DNA of 64,000 bases from Methylobacter psychrophilus (GTDB lineage: Bacteria > Pseudomonadota > Gammaproteobacteria > Methylococcales > Methylomonadaceae), in the NCBI RefSeq assembly GCF_025583945.1, contig NZ_JAOEGU010000005.1, positions 91,708-155,707 of the forward strand. The letters run 5' to 3'. Under the pieces are notes generated by a model. That model ran no database searches. It had not been told where the DNA came from and worked only from the letters and a program-made list of their open reading frames with translations. The first letter of the stretch is position 1. Each line of letters begins with the position of its first letter. The position numbers and the translations under genes are program-made. Positions 39,398-48,700 of the stretch are shown piece after piece.

Positions 39398-40411
39398 ATG
39401 AACCTTTATCCTTTATTACGTCCGCTATTATTTTCACTTGATCCTGAAACAGCCCACGAGGTTACTCTTAAGCTGTTAAATGTTGCGCATGTTTCCGGTG
39501 TCGGGAAACTAATCTATCCAGTTATTGAAGATAAACCCGTCAAGGTGATGGGCTTAACTTTTAAAAACCCTGTCGGCCTTGCTGCCGGCATGGATAAAAA
39601 TGGTGATTACATTGCAGCGCTAGGGGCATTAGGCTTTGGCTTTGTCGAAATAGGCACGGTAACACCTCGTCCACAACCCGGCAACCCTAAACCGCGATTG
39701 TTCAGATTGCCTGAACATCAGGCAATTATTAATCGTATGGGCTTTAATAATTCAGGCATAGATCATTTACTCGGCCAGGCAAAAAAAAGCAGCTACAGCA
39801 ATATTTTGGGTATTAATATCGGTAAAAATTTCGACACGCCTATTGAAAATGCGGTTAACGATTACTTGATTGGCTTGCGTAAAGCTTATACATCTGCCAG
39901 CTACATTACCATTAACATTTCTTCACCTAATACTAAAAACCTGCGCCAGTTGCAGCAGGGTGATGAAATAAAAGCCCTGATTGCTGCTTTAAAAGAAGAA
40001 CAACTTAAACTGCAACAAGAGCATGGTACTTATGTACCTTTGGCTATAAAAATTGCTCCAGATCTAACTGATGATGAAATAACGCATATTGCCGGATTGT
40101 TGCTGGCATTTGAAATAGACGGTGTCATAGCCACCAATACGACTGTCGCCAGAAACAAGATTACCGGACACCCATTGGCCCATGAAGCCGGTGGCTTAAG
40201 TGGCGCGCCCGTTAAAGACCAAGCCACACATGTTGTACGTGGCTTGGCCGCTGAATGTCAGGGAAAAGTCGCGATTATTGCGGCAGGAGGGATTTTAAGT
40301 GCAGAAGATGCGCAGGAAAAGTTGCAGGCAGGAGCAAGCCTCGTGCAGATTTACAGTGGCATGATTTATCGTGGACCACAATTAATAGAAGATATTGTAA
40401 AGTCTTTGTAG
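39398..40411 (+). CDS. pyrD: Dihydroorotate dehydrogenase (quinone), class 2
   Basis: Fourth step of pyrimidine synthesis, membrane-associated, electrons to ubiquinone. Class 2 N-terminal helix MNLYPLLRPLLFSLDPETAHE, the NPVGLAAGMDKNGDY FMN loop, the GFGFVEIGTVTPRPQPGNPKPR signature, active-site Ser in NISSPNTKNLR, and IIAAGGILSAEDA near the end. 337 aa. Confidence 0.97.
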   Translation: MNLYPLLRPLLFSLDPETAHEVTLKLLNVAHVSGVGKLIYPVIEDKPVKVMGLTFKNPVGLAAGMDKNGDYIAALGALGFGFVEIGTVTPRPQPGNPKPRLFRLPEHQAIINRMGFNNSGIDHLLGQAKKSSYSNILGINIGKNFDTPIENAVNDYLIGLRKAYTSASYITINISSPNTKNLRQLQQGDEIKALIAALKEEQLKLQQEHGTYVPLAIKIAPDLTDDEITHIAGLLLAFEIDGVIATNTTVARNKITGHPLAHEAGGLSGAPVKDQATHVVRGLAAECQGKVAIIAAGGILSAEDAQEKLQAGASLVQIYSGMIYRGPQLIEDIVKSL

Positions 40412-40418
40412 AAATTAA

Positions 40419-40664
40419 TTCACCACGAAGGACACGAAGAAAAAAACTTCGTGCCTTTCGTGACATAGATATTTACACGCGTCTTCATCCCGGCAGGGAT
40501 TGCCGGGATGAAGACGCCATGGATGGCAATATTAGGCTACGCAAGCCAAATGTTAGTAATATAAAGCTAACTTTTATCTGATTTTTCACATCTCTGAATT
40601 CCGGTAATCCCTGCCGGCATAACGTTGCTTTTACTTGTATAGATAACTACGCCTTCGTGGTGAT
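40419..40664. repeat. CACGAAG-family repeat split by a REP-like insertion
   Basis: TTCACCACGAAGGACACGAAG...CTTCGTGCCTTTCGTG opens at 40419 and the matching closing arm CCTTCGTGGTGAT is at 40652-40664, about 190 bases further on. In the intact copy at 928 the two arms are only about 20 bases apart, so later insertion is likely. Confidence 0.65.
40479..40517. repeat. REP-like hairpin with 17-bp perfect arms
   Basis: GCGTCTTCATCCCGGCA-GGGAT-TGCCGGGATGAAGACGC. A related shorter piece, CCGGTAATCCCTGCCGG, is at 40600-40616. No T-run, so more REP-like than terminator-like. Confidence 0.8.
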
Positions 40665-40678
40665 AGTCTTTTTTAAGA

Positions 40679-40792
40679 TATAGTCTTTCAGAAATTAAAT
40701 TTCCATTACATTAAATTTTGAGCCCGTACGGATACCATCCCTTGAAGGGATGGTATCCGTTAGCATCGAAATTATTTATCTGAAAGTCTATA
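40679..40792. mobile_element. MITE-like element, copy 2 (114 bp)
   Basis: Same length and structure as 9778-9891. Terminal inverted repeats TATAGTCTTTCAG / CTGAAAGTCTATA; central palindrome GGATACCATCCCTT / AAGGGATGGTATCC at 40730-40758, which is perfect here and slightly decayed in copy 1. TA at each end suits a TA target duplication. It ends 9 bases before the pmbA stop codon. Confidence 0.78.
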
Positions 40793-40800
40793 ACAACCAA

Positions 40801-42132
40801 TTATTCGCCAGCAATCGACATACGTTCAACCAAAATAGAACCTGTACGAACATTGCCACGATAATCAATATCATTGCCCACGGCGATGATATTCTTTAGC
40901 ATATCTTTCAAGTTACCGGCAATAGTAATTTCTTCAACCGGATATTGAATCTCGCCATTTTCCACCCAGAATCCTGCGGCACCGCGCGAATAATCGCCAG
41001 TCACCATATTAACACCCTGCCCCATCAACTCGGTAACCAACAAACCGGTACCCAGCTCTTTTAACATACCCTGATAATCGAGGGCTCCTGAATCTATCGT
41101 TAAGTTTCGCACGCCACCCGCGTTGCCGGTAGTGTGCATTCCCAGTTTACGTGCGGAATAAGTACTCAATACATAACCGCGTAAAATACCGTCACTGACA
41201 ATATCGCGGGAAGTCGTTGCGACACCCTCACCATCGTATGCAGCACTGCCCAAGGCACCTTTTAAATGCGGCTGTTCGTAGATACGAATAAATTCGGGAA
41301 AAACCTGACTGTCCAGAGCATCCAGTAAAAACGAGGACTTCCGGTATAAGTTACCCCCACTGATTGCACCAATAAACGAAGCCAATAAACTTGACGCTAT
41401 TTCTGCGCTATACAATACGGGGCATTGCCGGGTGCTTAGGCTACGCCCACCCAAACGTCTTAGCGTCCGTGCAGCGGCTTTCTTGCCTATTTCGGCAGCA
41501 GCTTCCAAATCTAGAGCGTTTCTTGATACGCTATACCAGTAATCGCGCTGCATACTATCGCCGCGTTGCGCCAGAACCGAACAACTTAAAGAATGCCGGG
41601 TTGAAATATAGCCCTGAATAAATCCCAGACTATTGCCCATTACATGAATACCTTGATGGGTATTAACTGACGCACCTTCAGAATTACTGATTTCAGCATC
41701 ATAACTACGACCAGCATCTTCGCATTCGATTGCCAGGGCAATCGCATCATTAACACTGAGATTCCACGGATGATTAAGATCAAGATCGGGAAACTCTGTT
41801 GCCAACCGTTCTTCTTCCGGCAATCCGGCATAGCTGTCTTCACTGGTGTAGCGGGCGATACTACAGGCTGCGCTAACTGTTTCTTTAATAGATTCCGGTG
41901 ATAAATCGGTGGTACTGGCGGTTCCTTTTCGCTGATCAAAATAAACCGTTATACCGAGACCTTGGCCGCAATGATGTTCTATCGTTTCAACGTCACCCAG
42001 ACGCGCGGATACAGACAAGCCATTTTCCTGACTCAAACCTGCTTCGGCGGCACTTGCACCCTGTTTTTTTGCCTCGTCCAACAAGTTTTGAACGATATTT
42101 TTTAAACGATTAATTTCTTCTTGGTTTTGCAC
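40801..42132 (-). CDS. pmbA: Metalloprotease PmbA (TldE)
   Basis: Partner subunit of TldD in the TldD/TldE peptidase, which matures modified peptides and degrades the CcdA antitoxin in E. coli. TldE lacks the zinc motif itself. Family marks: ISGGNLYRKSSFLLDALDSQVF, YDGEGVATTSRDIVSDGIL, GDYSRGAAGFWVENGEIQYPVEEITIAGNLKDML. 443 aa. Lies downstream of tldD with the DUF4160/DUF2442 pair in between. Confidence 0.94.
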   Translation of the reverse strand: MQNQEEINRLKNIVQNLLDEAKKQGASAAEAGLSQENGLSVSARLGDVETIEHHCGQGLGITVYFDQRKGTASTTDLSPESIKETVSAACSIARYTSEDSYAGLPEEERLATEFPDLDLNHPWNLSVNDAIALAIECEDAGRSYDAEISNSEGASVNTHQGIHVMGNSLGFIQGYISTRHSLSCSVLAQRGDSMQRDYWYSVSRNALDLEAAAEIGKKAAARTLRRLGGRSLSTRQCPVLYSAEIASSLLASFIGAISGGNLYRKSSFLLDALDSQVFPEFIRIYEQPHLKGALGSAAYDGEGVATTSRDIVSDGILRGYVLSTYSARKLGMHTTGNAGGVRNLTIDSGALDYQGMLKELGTGLLVTELMGQGVNMVTGDYSRGAAGFWVENGEIQYPVEEITIAGNLKDMLKNIIAVGNDIDYRGNVRTGSILVERMSIAGE

Positions 42133-42242
42133 TGTGATCTCTAAATTTTAAGTGAGGTATAGCGGCTTTTACCAAACATGCCGTGTATCATTTCTTGCGA
42201 AAATCCACCCGACTTGCTGATCTTTTTTCTCTATTATCTACG

Positions 42243-42527
42243 TTATGCAACTTTGGACTCATAATGCAGTTTTTGTTGCTCTTCAAGTTTTCTGTGAATA
42301 TTGCTGGGGCTTAATTCCAAACCATTACGCCAACACAGCGCACCGAGCTCTAAAAAAAATTGCTTAAAATACTGCTCATCATTCAAAGGAACAACCAATT
42401 CCGTTTGTCTGTCACACACAGCTTGTAAATCATAATCTCCCCATGAATTATCGGAAAAATACAATCGCAGAATTTTCTGCTGTATATACTGTGCCCGGAT
42501 GATTTTAATCATTGTCAGCTCCTGCAA
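42243..42527 (-). CDS. DUF2442 protein of a two-gene module
   Basis: 94 aa. IRAQYIQQKILRLYFSDNSWGDYDL is the DUF2442 pattern (a short beta sheet reading out ligand or DNA), followed by FFLELGALCWRNGLELSPSNIH. It overlaps the DUF4160 gene upstream by 23 bases; an in-frame ATG at 42512 (MIKIIRAQ) would remove most of this overlap. DUF4160-DUF2442 pairs recur in many genomes and look like a toxin-antitoxin or regulatory module, but no activity has been assigned with confidence. Confidence 0.78.
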   Translation of the reverse strand: MQELTMIKIIRAQYIQQKILRLYFSDNSWGDYDLQAVCDRQTELVVPLNDEQYFKQFFLELGALCWRNGLELSPSNIHRKLEEQQKLHYESKVA

Positions 42528-42771
42528 TACGTTGCAACGGTCTTAACTCAATAGCGCATTGCCAATCAGTTAATAGTTCTTGTTGGTGTTCTTTTGCCCA
42601 TTCTCGTACCAACTTGACGGCTTTATTGGGCAGTGTTCCCGCTATAAGCTCACCGCCTTCAATAGCCATTAAAGCTTGATGTCCTTGATATTCTATGTGA
42701 AAGTGCGGTGGGTTATGGTCATCGTGGTACATACGAATATAAATCCCAAAGAAATAGGAAATTACAGGCAT
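42505..42771 (-). CDS. DUF4160 protein of a two-gene module
   Basis: 88 aa. MYHDDHNPPHFHIEYQGHQA is the DUF4160 signature with its HDDHxPPHFH cluster, a possible metal or nucleotide site, followed by ALMAIEGGELIAGTLPNKAVKLVREWAKEHQQEL. It lies 33 bases downstream of tldD, same strand, first gene of the pair. Catalytic or toxic role unproven. Confidence 0.82.
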   Translation of the reverse strand: MPVISYFFGIYIRMYHDDHNPPHFHIEYQGHQALMAIEGGELIAGTLPNKAVKLVREWAKEHQQELLTDWQCAIELRPLQRIAGADND

Positions 42772-42804
42772 GCCAGTTCTTTTAATATCTTATATTTATA
42801 ACAT

Positions 42805-44244
42805 TTAAACACTGGTTCCACCAACCGTCAATCCATCAATTTTCATGGTCGGTTGACCAACGCCAACCGGTACACTTTGTCCTTCCTTGCCACAAGTACC
42901 AACACCACTATCCAACTCAAGATCGGTACCAACCATGGACACTTTGGTTAAAACGTCAGGACCGTTACCAATCAGGGTTGCCCCTTTAACGGCACGAGTT
43001 ATCTTGCCATTTTCAATCAAATAAGCTTCACTGGCAGAAAAGACAAACTTGCCTGACGTAATATCAACCTGTCCTCCGGCAAAGTTTTTGGCATAAAGGC
43101 CTTTTTTTACCGACTTGATAATTTCTTCGGGGTTATGAGATCCCGGCAACATGTAAGTATTGGTCATGCGTGGCATAGGCAAACTCGCATAAGATTCACG
43201 ACGACCATTACCGGTAGACTTAACCCCCATTAAACGGGCATTAAGCTTATCCTGCATATAACCTTTAAGAATGCCGTTTTCAATCAATACGGTTTTTTCT
43301 GTCGGCGTACCTTCATCATCAATACTTAACGAACCACGGCGGCCTGGCAAGGTACCATCATCGACCACGGTACATAAACTGGAAGCAACCCGCTCACCGA
43401 CACGACCACTAAAAGCCGATGTCCCTTTACGGTTAAAGTCACCTTCCAAACCGTGTCCGATGGCTTCATGCAATAAAATACCCGGCCAACCCGGCCCCAA
43501 TACCACTGTCATATTACCGGCTGGTGCTTCTTCTGCTTCCAGATTAACCAATGCCTGCCTTACCGCTTCTTTGCCGTATTCCAGTGCCCGGCCCTGATCA
43601 ATAAAATAACCGTAATCACTGCGGCCACCGCCCCCCATACTGCCTTGTTCACGATGGCCGTTTTCTTCGACGATAACGGTGACGTTCATTCGCACCAAGG
43701 GTCTTACATCGGCAGCTAACGAGCCGTCCTGATTGGCCACCAGAATACTTTCATGCGAACCGCTAAGGCTGACAATCACTTCTTCTATGCGAGCATCCAG
43801 TTTACGGGTTTCACTCTCGACATGACGTAATAAATCTATTTTCTGTTGATCAGCCAAAGATTTTAATGGATTGATAACCGGATAATACATCGGCCAGCCA
43901 GCGGCTTTTACCAAACCAACCTGGGCATCTTGCCCTTGCCTGACAATGGCTTTAACGTTATTGGCAGCTTCCAGCAATACCGACAGTTCAATTCGGTCAC
44001 TATAAGCAAAGCCTGTTTTCTCACCGGAGACAGCACGTACGCCAGCGCCCTGCTCAATACTATGACTACCCTCCTTAATAATCCCGCCTTCCATTACCCA
44101 AGACTCGGAATGACTGGACTGAAAGTAAATATCGGCAGCATCAACGGGCGAACTGAGCAACCGGCTCATAATTTTTTCAATATCGCCATCCTGGATACCG
44201 GCAGGTATCAGAATAGCTTGTCTTGCAAGATTTAATAGTTCCAT
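42805..44244 (-). CDS. tldD: Metalloprotease TldD
   Basis: Catalytic subunit of the TldD/TldE complex. The zinc motif HExxxH is [12 protein letters not shown] near residue 257, preceded by [11 protein letters not shown]; the rest ([48 protein letters not shown] at the end) is typical. 479 aa. Order in the operon: yhdP, nit, BamC-like, tldD, DUF4160, DUF2442, pmbA. Confidence 0.97.
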   Translation of the reverse strand: MELLNLARQAILIPAGIQDGDIEKIMSRLLSSPVDAADIYFQSSHSESWVMEGGIIKEGSHSIEQGAGVRAVSGEKTGFAYSDRIELSVLLEAANNVKAIVRQGQDAQVGLVKAAGWPMYYPVINPLKSLADQQKIDLLRHVESETRKLDARIEEVIVSLSGSHESILVANQDGSLAADVRPLVRMNVTVIVEENGHREQGSMGGGGRSDYGYFIDQGRALEYGKEAVRQALVNLEAEEAPAGNMTVVLGPGWPGILLHEAIGHGLEGDFNRKGTSAFSGRVGERVASSLCTVVDDGTLPGRRGSLSIDDEGTPTEKTVLIENGILKGYMQDKLNARLMGVKSTGNGRRESYASLPMPRMTNTYMLPGSHNPEEIIKSVKKGLYAKNFAGGQVDITSGKFVFSASEAYLIENGKITRAVKGATLIGNGPDVLTKVSMVGTDLELDSGVGTCGKEGQSVPVGVGQPTMKIDGLTVGGTSV

Positions 44245-44266
44245 TACAACATCAAAATAAAGGGTT

Positions 44267-44336
44267 AAGGTTCAAGGCGCAAAGTTCAAGACCCAAGTTT
44301 CAAGAGTAAGCCATATTCGCTCTAACCTTGAACCTT
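44267..44336. repeat. AAGGTTCAAGG inverted repeat between tldD and the BamC-like gene
   Basis: AAGGTTCAAGG at 44267-44277 and CCTTGAACCTT at 44326-44336 (followed by a second TTGAACCTTT) with further AAGTTCAAG and AAGTTTCAAG words between. It may be an mRNA processing hairpin inside the operon. Similar in flavour to 16961-17008. Confidence 0.6.
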
Positions 44337-44359
44337 GAACCTTTCACCTTGTACCTTAG

Positions 44360-44959
44360 TTATTCTTCTTTCAAATCATCACGTATGCTTTCATACAATG
44401 ACTGCAATAATTTTTCAGCGCCATCGGCAAGCTGCTCTGAACTGTTATCTTTATCTGCACCACGCTTTTTACTACGGCCACCAGCGCTACTTTGTTCAGC
44501 GGCATTACCAAGAATAGCACTTACTACTGTCTCGGCACCGTCACTTTCAACCGTTAGCACATAAATTGCTTCGTTATGCTTACCGCTAAAAAAAGATTTT
44601 TCAGGATCATAAAGCACATAGTAAAGCCCTTTATCATGCTCACGATCGGTTATTTCAATACCACTTTGCTTTAAGGCAAGACCCAGTGTACTCCAAGCAT
44701 CATCAAGAGATTGCTTGATTCTCAATTGAGGCGGTGTCGATGTCGTCATATAAACATCCTCACCCAAGCCCGCCTCATGGCGCTTCTTGGGGATTTTACT
44801 GTTATCGATAACACGCAACTCTGCGCCTGGCTTACTGATAGTAATTTCAGGTGGATGCTCCAGCATTTGAGTATCCCGATAACGACTGTCATTGCCACTA
44901 CAAGAAACCAACATAATGCCAAGCAGAAAACTTTTAATGATTGATTGCATATTATTCAC
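44360..44959 (-). CDS. BamC/NlpB-like outer-membrane lipoprotein
   Basis: 199 aa. Signal peptide with lipobox MLVSC (second in-frame ATG at 44950, MQSIIKSF, is an equally good start), then CSGNDSRYRDTQMLEHPPEITI, resembling the unstructured BamC N-terminus that binds BamD. Next comes one helix-grip domain (RIKQSLDDAWSTLGLALKQSGIEITDRE...GLYYVLYDP), as in BamC. E. coli BamC has two such domains in about 340 aa; only one is here. The C-terminus holds a charged low-complexity segment. It overlaps the nitrilase gene. Confidence 0.7.
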   Translation of the reverse strand: MNNMQSIIKSFLLGIMLVSCSGNDSRYRDTQMLEHPPEITISKPGAELRVIDNSKIPKKRHEAGLGEDVYMTTSTPPQLRIKQSLDDAWSTLGLALKQSGIEITDREHDKGLYYVLYDPEKSFFSGKHNEAIYVLTVESDGAETVVSAILGNAAEQSSAGGRSKKRGADKDNSSEQLADGAEKLLQSLYESIRDDLKEE

Positions 44960-45770
44960 AAAAAAAACGTCTGTGGCTTAAAACCGGAAAGGCTCCCCGC
45001 ACTTTTTCCAGTCGCTCAGGATCTATTTCAGCCAAAACATAACCGCCGCCGGTTTTGTAACAATCCAGAACTACGCCCCAAGGATCGATAATCATGCTAT
45101 GACCAAAGGTTTTGCGCCCGTTAAGATGAAAACCACCCTGATTGGGTGCAATCACATAACAGAGATTTTCCACAGCACGCGCACGCAGCAATACCTCCCA
45201 ATGAGCCGCACCGGTTTCAGCAGTAAAAGCAGAAGGAACCACCAGTATATCTACACCCTCCTTGCTCATTTTTCGAAAAAATTCCGGAAACCGCAGATCA
45301 TAACAAATAGCGATTCCCAATTTACCAAAAGGCGTATCAACAATCAGCGATTCAGTGCCCGGCTCAATGGAATCTGATTCACGGTAGACTTCATTGGTCC
45401 CCGGCACATTGACATCAAATAAATGTACTTTATCGTAACGACCGACTCTTTCGCCTTCATCGTTATAAATCAGACAAGCTGCACGCACCTTGTTATTGTC
45501 ATCAGCCGCCATAGGGATAGTGCCACCAACAACCCAAACCGCATATTTTTTGGCAACTATCGATAAAAAATTTTGTATGGGCCCCGAGCCATCGACTTCC
45601 TTTGCCTTAAGCTTGTCAGTTTCATGATTCCCCATCAAAGCAAAATTTTCTGGTAAAGCAACCAGTTTTGCACCAGCTTTAACCGCTTCCGCGATAAGCT
45701 TTTCAGCTTCCAACAAATTAAAACCGATATTAGGACTTGATGCCATTTGTATGGCCGCACATTTAGTCAT
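44952..45770 (-). CDS. Nit1-type carbon-nitrogen hydrolase (deaminated glutathione amidase-like)
   Basis: 272 aa. Nitrilase-superfamily Glu-Lys-Cys triad: E in LVALPENFALMG (near residue 41), K in RYDKVHLFDVNVPG, and C in IAICYDLRFPEFFRKM. The phrase MASSPNIGFNLLEAEKLI and the DVNVPG loop match the Nit branch that repairs deaminated glutathione. The yhdP-nit-tldD order is conserved in pseudomonads. Confidence 0.9.
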   Translation of the reverse strand: MTKCAAIQMASSPNIGFNLLEAEKLIAEAVKAGAKLVALPENFALMGNHETDKLKAKEVDGSGPIQNFLSIVAKKYAVWVVGGTIPMAADDNNKVRAACLIYNDEGERVGRYDKVHLFDVNVPGTNEVYRESDSIEPGTESLIVDTPFGKLGIAICYDLRFPEFFRKMSKEGVDILVVPSAFTAETGAAHWEVLLRARAVENLCYVIAPNQGGFHLNGRKTFGHSMIIDPWGVVLDCYKTGGGYVLAEIDPERLEKVRGAFPVLSHRRFFCE

Positions 45771-45781
45771 ATTGTCTCTTT

Positions 45782-48700
45782 TTATGGTGTGTTAGGTTCC
45801 TGCCAGGGAAAACTGGTGAGTCCATTCCAGGTTTTCTGCAACAAGCCATCATTTTCATGTAGCGGAATGATTTGTGCGTTCTCCCAGTCGCCCTTAACCA
45901 AATACTGTGAACCAAAGAAAAAACCGTCTTGATCTTTACCGGTTAAAGTTCGCCCGATTATATCTGCAACTTTACCCATAATTGTACCAGCAATAGGTAC
46001 GGCATCAGCACTTTTTGGCGCTACATTGACAATTTGATCAAGACTTTTATTGATAAAATCAGTCTCTCCCGTGAGAGTAATTTTTGCAGAAATAGCATCA
46101 ATAACCAAGTTATCAGTGATGGCCTTACCCTTTAATAAATCAAAGTGTCCATTGATACTGTTAAATGCCAGGCCTTCCTCATACACATCACTGAAATCCA
46201 GTTGCAAGCGTTTTATCCACTGAGCCATTGCCAGCATGCCCAAAACACGACCAAATCCAGGCTCTATGCCTAAAATACGGCCGCCTTTTAAATTAACATC
46301 TATCTTTCCCTGTAAAGCCATTAACGAAAATTGATAAGGTGCTGCATTCCACATACCGGTGAAATCAACAATGGCAGTGGTTTCTCTGAAATTCTTGGTA
46401 ACACCCAATTTGGACAGAAGCTGTCCAACTCTGGGCATGTTCAGCTTGCCTTGTATACGGGTTTCGGATTGCTTACCCTTGATTTTCCAGTCACCTGATA
46501 AGACTAGTTTTTGATCATTCCCCGTCAACTCGATGCGCTTGAAGGCGATACCGTTGGCTATACGTTCCGTTATGACGCTCAACTGCCCGAGATCAACGGA
46601 CTGCCACAACACTTTTTGGCTGGTTATCGTTAATAAAGGCATAAAATCAGGAACAGATGGTGCCAATGCCGCCGAACTTTCCTGAGACTTGATTTTTTTT
46701 AACACGGAAAGCTCCAGCTCCTCCATATCCAAATTAATACTATCAGCACCTTTAAGATTAACAGGTATTTTAAATCGACCTTTGGCAATTGAACTGTTGC
46801 TATCACCCACCCAATAATTACCTTCAGGCTTTAAGACCAGATCAAACAAACCCAGGTCGGCTTTACCCCATAATCCATGCTCGCTCTGTATTTTTATTTC
46901 CTTAAGACTATTTACTGCACCTGTTATGGCTTCGCTTTCTTTTCCGTAGGCAAGAGACGAAGCCAGACCCAACCAGTCTTGCAAGTCCAGGCGCTCACGA
47001 TTAATTACCAGTTTTATTCCTGATCCCTGACTTTCAGAAATATCACCAGAACCTACCAAAATATTCGCGGATTCAATAGCCTGCTGCTTTATATTAAACT
47101 TAATCGCTGCTTTCAATTGATTATTATAATTTACGTTAATCGGCAATAATACTTGATCAGCCAAATTAAACGTCAGCGCCAACGATCTTTGCTGCTCCCT
47201 GGTTTTGGCTAATGCACCCGGCAAATCCAATGACAGGCCTGACAACTCTGAGAGCATAAGCAGTTCGGGTGAAGTTTCGCCATAAGGAAGTTGTAACTTT
47301 AGCTGATAATCTGTTGCCCCTTCAGCTATCTGCCATCCGGGTATTTTAAATTGTTTCCTTAGATTACCGACATCGACACGACCCGCTACACTAACAGTTG
47401 TCTGAACATCCGAGCTTTTAACAGCAATCTGAACAGGATAATTTAAGGCGGTCGCTTTAATAATGTCACTGTAAATGCCCAGCTCATTAAATTTTAAGGC
47501 ACCATTAATCTGGTTAACTTTCAAATCAAGCGCCTTCACTTTAAGCTTGGCATTACTCAGCTGAGCTGATCCATTCACTTTAGCGATGCCGCTATCAGTT
47601 AACGGAAGCTTTAAATCCAAGGTTACCTGAGTACTACCCTGCGGTTCTATAGAACCTAACAGCTTATCTACCGATGAATTAAGCGGTGTCTTTTGCATAA
47701 ACCTCAAACCTTCCAGTATGTCCGTTTCCAACAACCCTTTAACCAGTAGATACTCACTATCATTCAGCGACGGTATCGTTACCCGTGCCTGATTAATTTT
47801 TACCTTATCACTTAGGCCTTTAGCTAAATCAACCTGTAAACCACCCTGTAAAAACAAAACTTCGCCGCCAAGATCCGTTAAATGCGGCCATTCAGAATTA
47901 TAGTTTAACTCCAGTTGATCAATGTCAAACAGCGCCTCAAAAATACCCTGTCCGCCAATAAATGGAAAATCACTTAAATTACCGTAAAACAGCATGCCGC
48001 CTTTGGGCACACGCCCACTGATAAAAGCCTTATCCAGCCAATCAACAGATGACTTACCCATCGTGCTCACAGGCAAGTATTGAGTGACTTGACTAACATC
48101 ATCACTGGCAAATGCCATTTGCAAATCCATAAACGTTTTCTGCCCTTGCGTTTTTGGAATCGTTAAATTCATTTTGCTTTTAGTGTTTAAATGCGGAGCA
48201 TCCAGTTGGATTATTGGACTGGAGATAAGCCAATTATCGAGGGTTTGTTGCCATGAGATAGCGCCTTCAAGTTTCGTCATGGTTAATGTTTCACGAAATA
48301 ATCCAGGCGCTGTCAGCCTCGCGTCTTTAGTTGCCAAAGTCACGCGACCCAGCTGATCACTTCCTTTCAGATGGCCGGTCAAATTCTCCATGCCTGGCAT
48401 CGCACCTAAAGAAGGAAAGCTAATGTTGGTAAACTCCCCGTTAACGGCATAGTGTTTTTCATCCAGATCAGCAAATAAAGAAAGTTCTTCCAACGACCCT
48501 TGGAGTTGTATTTGAGCCAATTTTTTAAACTGTTCATCCGATAATGGCGCAAAAAACTGTAATATTTTGGATATTTCCTGTGCATCCACTTGCTTGACAA
48601 ACAAACCTATTTTATGCGGTAAATTACCATTCCCTGAAATACCCAATATGGTCGCAGGCCATTTTTTATTTGCCGTTTCAAGCAAAAAGTCAGGTGCATC

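Larger units (their letters stand above)
40412..40800. other. 389-base spacer built of stacked repeats
   Basis: Between the convergent pyrD and pmbA. It contains in order a CACGAAG repeat (40419-40464), a 17-bp-arm hairpin (40479-40517), a half-copy related to it (40598-40620), the closing CACGAAG word (40652-40664) and MITE copy 2 (40679-40792). Essentially no unexplained unique sequence apart from about 70 bases at 40518-40590. Confidence 0.7.

Noticed and set aside
42805..44244. Antisense 108- and 101-aa frames inside tldD
   Set aside because: Shadows of tldD, without start sites.
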